From DATAES01 sp036493595 (GTDB lineage Bacteria > Actinomycetota > Acidimicrobiia > Acidimicrobiales > JACDCH01), in the NCBI GenBank assembly GCA_036493595.1, contig DASXPN010000133.1, positions 12,107-76,106 of the forward strand: a DNA stretch of 64,000 bases, written 5' to 3'. How positions within the stretch are numbered: position 1 is the stretch's first letter; each line of letters begins with the position of its first letter. Positions 41,834-54,637 of the stretch are shown piece by piece. Made by a program: the position numbers and the translations under genes. The notes beneath the pieces are model-generated. The model did not search any database. It was not told where the DNA came from and saw nothing but the letters and a program-made list of their open reading frames with translations.

Positions 41834-42463
41834 TCAGGTGCGGGCGTCGTCGAGGTCGCGGGCGGTCGGTGAGAGGTCGACCTCGTCCTTGTCGGGGTAG
41901 GTGCCGAGAACGCGGTCGCCGAGGTGGCTCGTCACCCCGAACCAGTAGTTCTCGTTGCGGAAGTGGTGCAGCCGATGGGCGCGCCACAGCCGCTTGTACG
42001 CGTCGGACTTGGGGCGGTAGCGCGTGTGGATCAAGTAGTGCGTCCACTCGTAGGTCAGCAGCATCCCGAAGGACGCCACTGAGGCGGACAAGGCGACGCG
42101 CGCGGTCGGTGCGAGCAGGAGCGGCAACCCGAAACCGACGACCAGCGCGACTGCGACGACCACCTGCGGAATGAAGACGAGATCAAGGTCCGCCGGATCG
42201 CGATGGTGGGCGCGGTGCTTCATCGCGACGAGCGGATCGAGACGCCACCGTCCGACCATCCGCGGCTTCATGTGCAGCACGTACACGTGGATCACCCACT
42301 CGGTCAGCGGCTCGAAGCCGATGATGGCCGCCATCACGACGACGTCGCGCAACGTCCATCGTCCGAGCGCGACCCGCACCACGAGCACGGCCGCGGTGAC
42401 GGCGACGAGGATGCGCGCCGTCGGCTTGGTCAGGAACACGCGGGTTGCGTCACCGAGGGTCAT
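41834..42463 (-). CDS. Fatty acid hydroxylase / sterol desaturase family membrane enzyme
   Basis: A 209-residue membrane di-iron enzyme. The eight-histidine set is present in spaced clusters: HVYVLH (59-64), HRAHH (83-87), THYLIH (141-146), HRLHH (163-167) and SH at 180, around four hydrophobic segments. The family inserts oxygen into or desaturates lipids using O2. It is the size of the smaller fatty-acid-hydroxylase or carotene-hydroxylase-like members. The ATG at 42463 overlaps the stop of the upstream secreted-protein gene (ATGA), placing it at the end of the fused-transporter operon. Substrate unknown. Confidence 0.87.
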   Translation of the reverse strand: MTLGDATRVFLTKPTARILVAVTAAVLVVRVALGRWTLRDVVVMAAIIGFEPLTEWVIHVYVLHMKPRMVGRWRLDPLVAMKHRAHHRDPADLDLVFIPQVVVAVALVVGFGLPLLLAPTARVALSASVASFGMLLTYEWTHYLIHTRYRPKSDAYKRLWRAHRLHHFRNENYWFGVTSHLGDRVLGTYPDKDEVDLSPTARDLDDART

Positions 42464-43364
42464 GCAGGTTGACCTGCCAGTCCTCGTTGCGCCGCGCCCT
42501 TGCGCGCCAGAGCCACCAGCAAGCCACCCATCGCGCTCAACGGCACGAGGTACACCAGCCGGCCCCACGGTTTGCCGGGCCCGCCTCCGGTGCTGATGCG
42601 AATGAATGGCGGCGCAGTCGTCTGCTTCGCGGCCCCGGTCGACGGTGGCGCCGCGGTGCCCGCAGCCGGTGCGCCGGTCGCCGCCGACGGCTGCGGCGCC
42701 CCCGAGACCGACGGGTGCGACCCGGCGACGACTCCGGACGAACCGTTCGCGAACGACGGCGACTCCGACGGCGACGAGGATGCTCCGGATGAGACGCCAG
42801 GGGTGGCCGCAGGGCCCGGCACCGACGCGCCGCTGAACGAGATCTGGAACGGCAATTGCAATCCGCCGAACAGTTGCGACCCGACCGGGATCACCATCAG
42901 GGAGACGGCTTGCCCATCCGCGGCGCTCGCCATGAGCGGCGTGACGTCGGCCGACCACGTTCCGGCCGCGTCCTTCGCCACCGGCACCGACGCCGAACAG
43001 TCGTACTTCGGCGCGTCGGCGGTCTTGCCGGGATTCGCCGGCGTCCAATCCGCCACGATCGGGCACGCCTCGAGCTTGGCGGCCGCGTCCTCGTTGACAC
43101 TGCCCCCTTGCGGTGTGAGCACCAAGGTGACCGGACCCGGGTCGCCGTCCTTGCGGAGTCGCACCGCGGCCACGCTCTGCGGTCCGTTCACGCCGTTCGC
43201 CACCTGGAAGCCGCCGTTCGGGGCCGCAGAGGCTCCGGGTTGCGACGTCCACCAACCGACGTCGAGCACGGTCGCGGTGCTCGCATGCGCGCTGGCCATC
43301 GTCAGCATCTGCGCGAGCACGCCTGCCGCGATCGCCACCCCCGCCCGGAACGCGAGCGTGCGCC

Positions 43365-43368
<4 letters not shown>
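42460..43368 (-). CDS. Secreted, C-terminally anchored protein of unknown function
   Basis: A 302-residue exported protein. A signal peptide ends MASAHA near residue 28. The domain of about 30-180 is beta-rich and contains the pair ACPIVADWTPANPG and KYDCSASVPV, whose two cysteines may bridge. A Pro/Ser/Ala/Gly stalk (about 182-255) leads to one C-terminal membrane helix (LVYLVPLSAMGGLLVALA) and a basic end. The layout is that of a stalked surface protein. No family recognised. Both ends overlap neighbours by ATGA: upstream with the fused transporter, downstream with the hydroxylase. Confidence 0.75.
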
Positions 43369-47165
<3,797 letters not shown>

Positions 47166-47246
47166 GAAGGATCCGAGCGTCCGGCCCCGAACTCTGGATA
47201 TGGGCTTTATGCCTGTTTGGTGCAATTACTTCGGGGGACAGTGGCG

Positions 47247-49061
47247 ATGAACCTGCGTGAGTTCTTCGATCGATACGGCATCCCGCTCGGCGTGCTGTGC
47301 GTGCTTGCGCTCGTCATCGCACTCGTGCCCGGCAATGCGCACAACGCCGATCGCGTCGGTACCACCGGTGGCTCGGGAGCGAACCGGGCGGCCGCGGCCA
47401 ACACCTCCAGCGGTACCGGTGCGCCGGTCGACGTGAGCGCCGGCGCCGCCGGCGGTGCCGCAGCTGGAGGCGGCTCCGCGGCACCCGATGCGGGGAGCGC
47501 GGGTCCGGCCAGCGCATCCGACGTCGCCTTCGGGCAGGGCCCCAACTGTCGGCCCGACGGACGCCAGGTTGGCATCTCGCTCTACATGCCGCCGTGCGCC
47601 AACTGGCTCAGCCACGACAACGGCGGTGCGACAGCCGACGGCGTGACCGGCAACAAGGTTCTCGTCATCCGCTGGCTCGGACAACTCGATGACGCGACGA
47701 AGGCGATCCTCCAGGCGTACAAGCTGGCCGACGACGACGCGACCGTGAAGCGCGCGTACGACGCACTCTTCAATTACTCGAACTTCCACTACGAGACCTA
47801 CGGCCGCGAGGTCGTGTACGAGGACTACAACGCGAGCGCCGTGTCGACGAACGACGAGGCGATGATCGCGGACGCGGCGCAGATCGCGGACAAGCATCCG
47901 TTCGCCGTCATCGAAGGCAACCCCGCCGCCGCGATGCCGACCGTCCTCGCGCGCGAGCTCAACGCCCGCGGGATCCTGTGCATGTGCACGACGTCGCTGT
48001 CGCAGCAGTTCTACAACGAGAACCCGCTCGTGATCCCGAGCGGATTGCCGACTGGCACCGACTACTGCAATTTCGCGGCCGAATACGTGGGCAAGCGGCT
48101 CGCCGGTAAGGACGCGGTCTATGCGGGCGACGAGTTGAACCCGCTCCAGCACTTCAAGACGAAGCCGCGCGTGTTCGGGCTCATCTATCTCAATGGGTCG
48201 ATGGGCAAGGTCGACCCCGAAGGGGAACGAATACGTAGCGCGTGCGAGTCTGCGTTCGCGCAGTACGGCGTGTCCTTCGCGAAACAGATCGGGTACCTCT
48301 ACGACCCCGGTCGCAATCAGAACGACGTCACGAACATGATCGCCCAGATGAAGGACGCGGGCGTGACGACGATCATCCCCATCGTCGATCCCCTCTCACC
48401 CATCCTCATCACGCCTGAGGCGACGAAGCAGACCTACTTCCCCGAGTGGTTCGTGACCGGTACGGGGTTGTCGGACACAACGACGGCCGCGCGTCTCTAC
48501 GACCAGAACCAGTGGAAGCACGCGTTCGGCATGACCCCGTTGTGGGTGTCGTGGACCGATCGCAAGAACGGCACGGGCTACAAGGAGTACCACGACGCCC
48601 GCCGCAACGATCCCGACGGCTCCGAAGGCGTGCTGATCGAGATCTACCGCGCTCGCGTACAGACGCTGTTCCGCGGCATTCACATGGCCGGACCGATCCT
48701 GACGTCCGACTCGTGGCGCCAAGGTCTGTTCAGCTATCCGCCGACACCGTCAGGCGGGGGCACCTCGGCGTTGCCGTACGTGTTCAGCACGCCGGCTTCA
48801 CCGCCCGACATCAAGGATTTCGCCGAGGTGTACTACGACCCGTCGGCGAGCGGGCCGGACGAGCGCAACCAGAACGGGTCCGGGATGATGATGAAGACGG
48901 ACAACGGCGCTCGCTACCAACTCGGCCAGTGGCCCGCCGATGATCCGCACATCGGCCAGAACCCGCTTGCGGTCAGCGACAACCCCCCGGGCGGCGGTGA
49001 TCCGCCATGGACTCCGGGCCCCGCCTATCCCACCTCCGGCTGCTTGAGTTGCACGTCGTAG
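47247..49061 (+). CDS. ABC transporter solute-binding protein, type 1 periplasmic fold
   Basis: A 604-residue exported binding protein, much larger than the usual 380-400 for Liv-type receptors. The N-terminus has a membrane segment (PLGVLCVLALVIALVPG) acting as signal anchor, then a Gly/Ala/Ser linker (about 40-100). Two Rossmann-like lobes are visible (VLVIRWLGQ..., then RVFGLIYLNGSMG... and GVTTIIPIVDPLSP). The C-terminal end is a Pro/Gly/Asp-rich tail with a CLSC motif. The ATG at 47247 follows CGGGGGA. Position, divergent from the fused transporter by 81 bases, makes it the likely receptor. Ligand unknown; large polar molecules or modified amino acids are possible. Confidence 0.88.
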   Translation: MNLREFFDRYGIPLGVLCVLALVIALVPGNAHNADRVGTTGGSGANRAAAANTSSGTGAPVDVSAGAAGGAAAGGGSAAPDAGSAGPASASDVAFGQGPNCRPDGRQVGISLYMPPCANWLSHDNGGATADGVTGNKVLVIRWLGQLDDATKAILQAYKLADDDATVKRAYDALFNYSNFHYETYGREVVYEDYNASAVSTNDEAMIADAAQIADKHPFAVIEGNPAAAMPTVLARELNARGILCMCTTSLSQQFYNENPLVIPSGLPTGTDYCNFAAEYVGKRLAGKDAVYAGDELNPLQHFKTKPRVFGLIYLNGSMGKVDPEGERIRSACESAFAQYGVSFAKQIGYLYDPGRNQNDVTNMIAQMKDAGVTTIIPIVDPLSPILITPEATKQTYFPEWFVTGTGLSDTTTAARLYDQNQWKHAFGMTPLWVSWTDRKNGTGYKEYHDARRNDPDGSEGVLIEIYRARVQTLFRGIHMAGPILTSDSWRQGLFSYPPTPSGGGTSALPYVFSTPASPPDIKDFAEVYYDPSASGPDERNQNGSGMMMKTDNGARYQLGQWPADDPHIGQNPLAVSDNPPGGGDPPWTPGPAYPTSGCLSCTS

Positions 49062-49089
49062 GGACGCGTCGTAGGAGCAGAATGCCGGC

Positions 49090-49737
49090 ATGACCGCCGG
49101 CCCCATCAGCACCGTGCTGTTCGACTTCAACGGTGTGTTGACGACCTCGCCGTTCGATCACATGGCCGCGCTCGGCACGGACAGCGGCATCGGCGGTGAC
49201 GCCGTCCTCGGGCTCATGATCGGTCCGTACGACGAAGACACCGATCACGCGTGGCACCGCTTCGAACGTGGCGAGATCAGTGCCGCGGAGTACGGGACGG
49301 ATCTCTTCCAGCGCGCCGCGGCCGCACAGATCGAGATCGACTTCACGCAGCTCGCGAATTTGATGTCCCGCCTCGAGGTGCACGACGTCGTTGTCGAGAA
49401 GGTGCGGGCCCTGCGCGCCGGTGGCTATCGCACCGGGCTCGTCACGAACAACGTGAAGGAGGCATCGGGCCAGTGGCGTGAGCTCGTGCCAGTGGACGAG
49501 CTCTTCGAGGTGATCGTCGACTCATCCGCGGTCGGAATGCGCAAGCCCAACCCCGCCATCTTCCTCTACGCCCTCGAACAGCTGGGCGGTGTCGAGCCTG
49601 CGGCCGCGGTCTTCCTCGACGATGCGCCGGGCAACGTGGCGGGGGCGCAGCGGGCCGGGCTCCACGCCATCCTCGTCGACGCCGCGGCGCCGGAGGCCGC
49701 TTTGTCGGAGCTCGACGCGCTCCTCGTCGGCGGATGA
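49090..49737 (+). CDS. HAD superfamily hydrolase
   Basis: A 215-residue HAD-fold protein. Motif I is FDFNGVLT, with nucleophile Asp12 but Asn14 where phosphatases have the acid/base Asp. Motif II is LVTNN, motif III is the Lys in RKPNPAIF and motif IV is FLDDAPGNV. The Asp-to-Asn change is frequent in the epoxide-hydrolase-N-like and dehalogenase-like branch, which do not need the second Asp, so a phosphatase role is doubtful. ATG start 28 bases after the binding-protein gene, possibly cotranscribed. Confidence 0.85.
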   Translation: MTAGPISTVLFDFNGVLTTSPFDHMAALGTDSGIGGDAVLGLMIGPYDEDTDHAWHRFERGEISAAEYGTDLFQRAAAAQIEIDFTQLANLMSRLEVHDVVVEKVRALRAGGYRTGLVTNNVKEASGQWRELVPVDELFEVIVDSSAVGMRKPNPAIFLYALEQLGGVEPAAAVFLDDAPGNVAGAQRAGLHAILVDAAAPEAALSELDALLVGG

Positions 49738-49859
49738 TCACGACGAGCCGGCCACTGTCGGCGTGCTCAGCGGATTGCCGTGTGACCAACGTTTCTTGAC
49801 CAAGGGGTCAAGTTCGCGGGATTCTGCACGGACAGCCGATCAGGGGGATCAGGGGACCA

Positions 49860-50519
49860 ATGGCCGATCCGAAGAAGGCGCGGGCGCCCTTCGCACCGTG
49901 GGACCGTCGCGAGCTGCCGGGGTCTTTCTCGGTCGAGGAGTCGGCACGGCGCGTCGGCAACTACAAGTGGATCGAGATGAAGTTGTTCGAGGCCCTCGGC
50001 GGGTGGGTCGCGACGGTGCCGGAGCTCGATGTGAAGATGCGTCTCGGTACGCACTGCTACCACCACGCGTGGCACGCAGAGCTGTGGCACAAGCGGCTGC
50101 CCGAACTGCGCGAGATGAATCCCGACCGCCTCACGGTGCCGCCGAACGACGAGCTGGTTGCGTTCGTCGACGCGATGACCGAGCCCGAAGCGGCCGACCT
50201 CACCATCGAGAAGCTGGTCGGCGTCTACCGAGTGCTGATCCCGCACAAGATCGCGGCGTACACCTACCACTTGAACAACACCAGCACGATCACCGACGCG
50301 CCGACGATCCGCTCGTTGAGGTTCGCGTTGCAGGACGAGTTCGACGACTACCGCGACGGCGAGATGCTCATCCAGTCCCTGATCGATACCGATGAGGAAG
50401 TCGACCGCGCCACCGCGCACCAGGCGAGACTCGAGAAGCTCATGCTGAAGGCAGGTGGCATCGCCGGACCGGGCAGTATCGGTTCGGCGTACCCGACCAC
50501 GGAGGAGACCCACTCATGA
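49860..50519 (+). CDS. Ferritin-like protein A of a three-gene coupled unit
   Basis: A 219-residue soluble helical protein without a named family. It shows a diiron-like pattern: Glu39 or Glu44 in the first long helix (YKWIEMKLFEALGGW), ExxH at 74-77 (ELWH) in the second helix, and a late acidic helix LQDEFDDYRDGE (158-168). That spacing fits a four-helix ferritin-like bundle, though the second ExxH appears as an acidic DEFDD. Extra histidines cluster at 65-77 (HCYHHAWHAELWH). ATG start at 49860. The stop overlaps the next gene's ATG (ATGA). It probably forms a complex with the second protein. Confidence 0.68.
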   Translation: MADPKKARAPFAPWDRRELPGSFSVEESARRVGNYKWIEMKLFEALGGWVATVPELDVKMRLGTHCYHHAWHAELWHKRLPELREMNPDRLTVPPNDELVAFVDAMTEPEAADLTIEKLVGVYRVLIPHKIAAYTYHLNNTSTITDAPTIRSLRFALQDEFDDYRDGEMLIQSLIDTDEEVDRATAHQARLEKLMLKAGGIAGPGSIGSAYPTTEETHS

Positions 50520-51352
50520 GGAAGATCTTCCCGGCCGATCTGCTCGCCCGTGACGAGCGCTTCACGCGCCTCACGACCGAGCAGCGGTTCAACGACCCCC
50601 GGTCCGCCGGTGGCCGCGCGGGCAGCCGGGGCGTGACCAAGCTCACGCCGGCGCGGCCCGATGCATCCGACGCGGCGCGCAACCTCATGCACGGCATCTT
50701 CGTCGGCGAGGTGCAGGCGCTCGAGGGCGCGGGCCGCACGTGCTGGGACTTCGAAACCGGCAATGGCCCTGACGACACGCCGTTCGCGCTGAAGCTCGAC
50801 ATGGCGAGGCAGTGCTGGGACGAAGCCCGCCACACCGAGATCTCGTGCAAGTTGATGGACTGGATGGGTACCGAGCTCGGTGAGTTCTCCGAGTCGACGT
50901 TCCTCTACGAAGCCGCCTGCAACCCGGACCCTGTGCTTCGGCTCACCGGCGTGAACCGTGCACTCGAAGGACTCGCCATCGATGTCTTCAACACGATGAA
51001 GGAGTTCGGCGACGTCGCGGGCGACCCGGTCCTCGAGTTCTGCGAGGACTGGATGCTCGCCGACGAGGTCACCCACGTGAAGATGGGCAGCGACTGGCTG
51101 CGCCGCCTCACCGAGCACGACAAGGACCGGCGCGAGCGCGCTCTCGAGTTCCAGCGAGTCGTCGACAAGCTGTTCTCGCTCGGCGGGTTCCGCGGTGAGG
51201 ACGACGACAGCCCGATCCGGCTTGCCCGTCGCTTCCGTGAGCTCGCCGGCTTCGACGAAGCCGAGATGGACGACCTCGCCGAGATCTCGCGGGAGGCCAA
51301 GGCCGACGCGGTGCGCATGCGCGAGCGTCTCGCCGCGCAAGCCAACGCATGA
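50516..51352 (+). CDS. Ferritin-like protein B (DUF455-like diiron protein)
   Basis: A 278-residue protein with the full ferritin-like diiron signature: Glu65 or Glu70 in GEVQALEGAGRTCW, Glu103-x-x-His106 in WDEARHTEI, Glu151 in LEGLAIDVFN and Glu184-x-x-His187 in ADEVTHVKMG. This is the E / ExxH / E / ExxH order of ferritin-like oxidases and is close to DUF455 proteins. The likely chemistry is O2- or peroxide-dependent oxidation; substrate unknown. The N-terminal 50 residues are Arg-rich. It overlaps both the upstream and downstream genes by ATGA, so the three proteins are made together. Confidence 0.78.
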   Translation: MRKIFPADLLARDERFTRLTTEQRFNDPRSAGGRAGSRGVTKLTPARPDASDAARNLMHGIFVGEVQALEGAGRTCWDFETGNGPDDTPFALKLDMARQCWDEARHTEISCKLMDWMGTELGEFSESTFLYEAACNPDPVLRLTGVNRALEGLAIDVFNTMKEFGDVAGDPVLEFCEDWMLADEVTHVKMGSDWLRRLTEHDKDRRERALEFQRVVDKLFSLGGFRGEDDDSPIRLARRFRELAGFDEAEMDDLAEISREAKADAVRMRERLAAQANA

Positions 51353-51909
51353 CCGTCACGGTCACGCCGGAGACGTTCTCGCTCGTCAGCTTCGACGGGG
51401 GCGAGATCAAGTCGGTGGTCGAGGACCTCCTTCCCGCGATCGGCTTCGCCGCCGGCTTCGACGTCCGCATCGAGGTGGACGAGACGACGCCACTCGGGCG
51501 CGCCGTCGTCACGTCGTACGACAACCCAGTGGTCATCGAGGTCGAGAGCGGCGCGCTCGAGGACCCGAAGAAGCCACGGTTCGTGTCGCGGACGGGGAGC
51601 GCCGATGTCCTCGGCCGGCTGCTGTTCCGAGTGCGCGATCGTCTCGATCCGAGCTTCGGTGAACCGCCGCCCGACGCGGACCTTTCGTTGCAGCTCTCGG
51701 TCGCGTGGGACGTCTACTCGATCGGGCGGCTCGTCCGCCTCGGCTTCCGCCATCACGACAACCGCCAGCGCCGGCTGTACCACTTCCGGAACCGGCACGG
51801 CTTCACCGATGCGGCCGACGAGGCCTTCGAGCGACTCTGGACCGGCGACGACCTCACCTGGAATGACATCGTCTCGCTGTCCGACAAGGCCGCCGCAGTC
51901 GCCGCCTGA
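51349..51909 (+). CDS. Unrecognised third protein of the ferritin-like unit
   Basis: A 186-residue soluble protein without a family I know. The first half is beta-rich (VTVTPETFSLVSFDGGE, then AVVTSYDNPVVIEVES). The second half is helical, with a conserved-looking AWDVYSIGRLVRLGFRHHDN segment and basic/aromatic pairs. No signal peptide, metal motif or nucleotide motif is visible. Its ATG overlaps the stop of ferritin-like B (ATGA), the strongest hint to function: an accessory or substrate-binding partner of the diiron proteins. Confidence 0.65.
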   Translation: MTVTVTPETFSLVSFDGGEIKSVVEDLLPAIGFAAGFDVRIEVDETTPLGRAVVTSYDNPVVIEVESGALEDPKKPRFVSRTGSADVLGRLLFRVRDRLDPSFGEPPPDADLSLQLSVAWDVYSIGRLVRLGFRHHDNRQRRLYHFRNRHGFTDAADEAFERLWTGDDLTWNDIVSLSDKAAAVAA

Positions 51910-51926
51910 CCCAATCGCTCGAATGT

Positions 51927-51939
51927 TGGACCCGCAGTT
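51927..51939. repeat. 13-bp copy of an intergenic motif shared with 41774-41786
   Basis: TGGACCCGCAGTT is the reverse complement of AACTGCGGGTCCA at 41774-41786. Both copies lie between converging genes. A shorter, related CGCAGTTG lies at 62772-62779. Confidence 0.4.
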
Positions 51940-51946
51940 GCGGCGT

Positions 51947-52255
51947 CTAGTGCAGGTCGTGGGCAGAGATCGGGTCGAGGAGGTCGATGGTCGGCGGGCG
52001 GACGAGCAGTCCTGCGCACGCGTTGGCCATTTCGACCATCTCGAGCGAATCGAAATGGGCTCTCTGCGCGTCGGGTGATTCCCACTTCTCGACGATGACG
52101 AACTGAGCGGGATGGGTCGCGGACACGCACAAGTCGATGTTGCGGCACCCTTCGTGACCCCGGCTGACCACGACGTACTTGGCGAGCACGGACTGCAACG
52201 CGTCCGGATCGGCGGCCTCGAAGGCCATCGTCACCATGACCAGCTCCACCGGCAC
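51947..52255 (-). CDS. Antibiotic-biosynthesis-monooxygenase (ABM) fold protein
   Basis: A 102-residue dimeric alpha/beta-barrel-type protein. The pattern is typical: VMVTMAFEAADPDALQSVLA, then VVVSRGHEGCRNIDLCVSA, then FVIVEKWESPDAQRAHFDS. ABM proteins include cofactor-free quinol monooxygenases and heme-degrading or stress proteins. The active-site residues vary too much to choose. The GTG at 52255 is preferred; GTG 52249 is also possible. Longer frames run into non-conserved sequence. It converges on the ferritin-like unit. Confidence 0.82.
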   Translation of the reverse strand: MPVELVMVTMAFEAADPDALQSVLAKYVVVSRGHEGCRNIDLCVSATHPAQFVIVEKWESPDAQRAHFDSLEMVEMANACAGLLVRPPTIDLLDPISAHDLH

Positions 52256-52403
52256 GGCTACGCACCGTAGAGCAGGGGACGGCGGGTGCCCTGACGAATG
52301 CTGCCCCGGCTGGTACAAATTTCCGAGGCCCAGTGCGTCAAGGCATGTCCCAGCGCGACCGAAGAACACGCAGCGTGAAGTTGTGGATCTCGGATCGAGG
52401 TGG

Positions 52404-52431
52404 TTGGCACTCTTGACCTGGCCAGTATCGT
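52404..52431 (+). promoter_or_regulatory. Possible sigma-70-type promoter upstream of the sigma factor gene
   Basis: TTGGCA (52404-52409), 16 bases, TATCGT (52426-52431), leaving a leader of about 110 bases to the TTG start. This is the only promoter-like match in the 290-base gap 52256-52545. Confidence 0.35.
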
Positions 52432-52545
52432 AAGGAGCACAAACTCGGGCCGTGCGACGGCCGAGTCGCCTTGGCGGGCTGACCACTCCCCGTCGCGAAC
52501 CGTTCCGCCGTACCCCCCAGCAGAATTCGAAGAGAGAGGCCCCTC

Positions 52546-53484
52546 TTGCCCAAAGAGCGCGTCGAGCGCGACGAGGAAGATCTCGTCCGCCTGTATCTCA
52601 CGGACATCGGGCAGTACCCGCTGCTCACCAAGGACGATGAGGTCAGGTTGGCCCAGGCGATCGAGGGCGGCAACGAGGCGCGCCTCAACCTCGAGCGCGC
52701 CGGCCGAGACCTGACCCCCGCACGGCGGCGCGAGTTGCGCCGTCAAGCCCGCGAAGGCGAAGACGCCGAGCGGACCTTCGTACAGTCGAACCTCCGCCTG
52801 GTCGTGTCGATCGCCAAGAAGTACCAGGCATCCGGCCTTCCCCTCCTCGACCTCATCCAGGAAGGCAACCTCGGCCTGATGCACGCCGTCGAGAAGTTCG
52901 ACTGGCGCAAGGGCTTCAAGTTCTCGACCTATGCCACTTGGTGGATCCGCCAGGCCATCACCCGCGGTATCGCCAACACCGGTCGCACCATCCGCCTCCC
53001 CGTCCACGCGGGCGACACGCTGGCCCGGCTGCAGAAGGCACGGGCACGACTCGAGCTGAAGCTCGGTCGCCCGGCCACGCTGGCCGAGTTGTCGGCCGAG
53101 GTCGAGATGCCGGAGGACAAGGTCACCGAGGCGTTGCGATTCGCGGCTGAGCCGCTGTCGCTGTCCGAGCCTCTGCGCGAGGACGGCGACGCCGAGCTCG
53201 GCGATGTCGTCGAGGACCGATCGGCCGAATCACCCTTCGAGGTAGCCGCCACCGCGCTGCTGCCCGAGGAGATCGCACGGTTGCTCGCTCCCCTCGATGA
53301 GCGTGAGCGCGAGATCTTGAAGCTGCGCTTCGGGCTCGACCGTGGCGAGCCTCGCACCCTCGAAGAGGTGGGCGAGCACTTCAACCTCACTCGTGAGCGG
53401 ATTCGCCAGATCGAAGCTCGTGCCATGTCCAAGCTGCGCCACCCGTCGAGCGACACCGGCGCCCGCGACCTCCTCGCCGTCTGA
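52546..53484 (+). CDS. RNA polymerase sigma factor, SigB-like group 1/2
   Basis: A 312-residue sigma-70 protein with regions 1.2 (DLVRLYLTDIGQYPLLT), 2 (VQSNLRLVVSIAKKY, FDWRKGFKFSTYATWWIRQA), 3 and 4 (PLDEREREILKLRFGL, LTRERIRQIEARAM). It lacks region 1.1. A short basic helix, ARRRELRRQAREGEDAE, links 1.2 to 2.1. Size and the missing 1.1 match SigB/HrdD-type group 2 factors, used in stress or stationary phase, but the conserved -10-reading residues mean it probably sees housekeeping-like promoters. TTG start after AGAGAGAGG. Confidence 0.9.
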   Translation: MPKERVERDEEDLVRLYLTDIGQYPLLTKDDEVRLAQAIEGGNEARLNLERAGRDLTPARRRELRRQAREGEDAERTFVQSNLRLVVSIAKKYQASGLPLLDLIQEGNLGLMHAVEKFDWRKGFKFSTYATWWIRQAITRGIANTGRTIRLPVHAGDTLARLQKARARLELKLGRPATLAELSAEVEMPEDKVTEALRFAAEPLSLSEPLREDGDAELGDVVEDRSAESPFEVAATALLPEEIARLLAPLDEREREILKLRFGLDRGEPRTLEEVGEHFNLTRERIRQIEARAMSKLRHPSSDTGARDLLAV

Positions 53485-53494
53485 TCACCTGCGG

Positions 53495-54610
53495 TCAGTG
53501 GAATCGGGCGGGCGAGAGGTCGGCTTCGGACACGCCCACGGCGACGAGATCGTCGGGAAGACGGCCATCGAGAACCAGTGAGGCGACGGCGCGCGCCATC
53601 GCCGGCGCGGTCTGGATGCCGTAGCCACCCTGACCGGCGAGCCAGCACAAGCCCGGCATCTCCGGGTCCCGTCCGACCACCGGTGTGCGGTCGGGGACGA
53701 ACGAGCGCAGCCCGGCCCATGCCCGCTGCACGTGACGCAGGCCGAGGTCCGTCGCATCGTTGATCCGTTCGAGCGCCAGCGCCACGTCGGCTTCTTCCGG
53801 CTGCGCGTCGCACGGGGGTGACGGTGTCTCGTCGGCGAGGGAACACAGCAGTTGCGGGCCTTCGGGCTTGAAGTAGAAGCGATCATCGACGTCGGCGACC
53901 AGCGGCCACGTCCGCACGTCGACAGCGGCGGGAGCAGGACAGGTGAACGCGGTGCGCCGCAGAGGCTGCAGCCCGAGCAGCCGAGCGCCGGCAAGGCCCG
54001 CGACCTCATCCGCCCACGCGCCCGCCGCGTCGACGACCACATCGGCCCGCCGCGTCGACCCGCCCGACACGACCGTCCACGCATCGCCGTCGCGGTCGAG
54101 CGCGGTGACCGGCGACGAGCGGACGATCTCGCCGCCTCGAGCACGAAATCCACGCACGTACGCCTGATGCAATGCGGCAACGTCGATGTCGCTCGCGTCG
54201 GGCTCGAAAACGGCGGCCGCTGCGTAGGCAGGATGCAACGCCGGGCACAGTGAGCGCGCTTCGTCCGTGGTGACGAGCCGCACGGACGGGACGAGCGCGG
54301 CGCCGTTCTCCGCGATCGCTCGCAATGCGGCCACGCGCTCCCGAGTACCGATCCACAACAGCCCCCGCGGTGACAGCAAATCGGTCGCGTCGAGCTCGGC
54401 CGGGGGCGACTCGAAGAACGAGCGACTGGCGATCGTCAGCCGTCGAACGGTCGCGTTGCCATAGGTCTCGAGGTACGCCGCCGCCGACCGCCCGGTCGTG
54501 TGGTGGGTCAGCTGATCCTCACGTTCGAGCAGCACGCACGACGCGTGCGCCGCCAACTCATACGCGGCCGAGATCCCCGCAATGCCGCCCCCGACGACGA
54601 TCACATCCAC
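53495..54610 (-). CDS. FAD-dependent D-amino-acid/glycine oxidase family protein
   Basis: A 371-residue DAO-type flavoenzyme. The ADP-binding GGGIAGISAAYELA (7-20) and the DAO-typical TTGRSAAAYLETYGN that follows the E-rich VLLEREDQLTHH are present. A C-terminal GLCWLAGQGGYGIQTAPAM segment places the flavin. It should oxidise a secondary or primary amine or amino acid (sarcosine, glycine, D-amino acid types) with O2 or another acceptor. GTG start. It is the last gene of the tightly packed minus-strand series from the debranching enzyme, 27 bases after the GH63 gene. Confidence 0.88.
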   Translation of the reverse strand: MDVIVVGGGIAGISAAYELAAHASCVLLEREDQLTHHTTGRSAAAYLETYGNATVRRLTIASRSFFESPPAELDATDLLSPRGLLWIGTRERVAALRAIAENGAALVPSVRLVTTDEARSLCPALHPAYAAAAVFEPDASDIDVAALHQAYVRGFRARGGEIVRSSPVTALDRDGDAWTVVSGGSTRRADVVVDAAGAWADEVAGLAGARLLGLQPLRRTAFTCPAPAAVDVRTWPLVADVDDRFYFKPEGPQLLCSLADETPSPPCDAQPEEADVALALERINDATDLGLRHVQRAWAGLRSFVPDRTPVVGRDPEMPGLCWLAGQGGYGIQTAPAMARAVASLVLDGRLPDDLVAVGVSEADLSPARFH

Positions 54611-54637
54611 GACACGGACCGGTCTCGCTAGCTCGCG

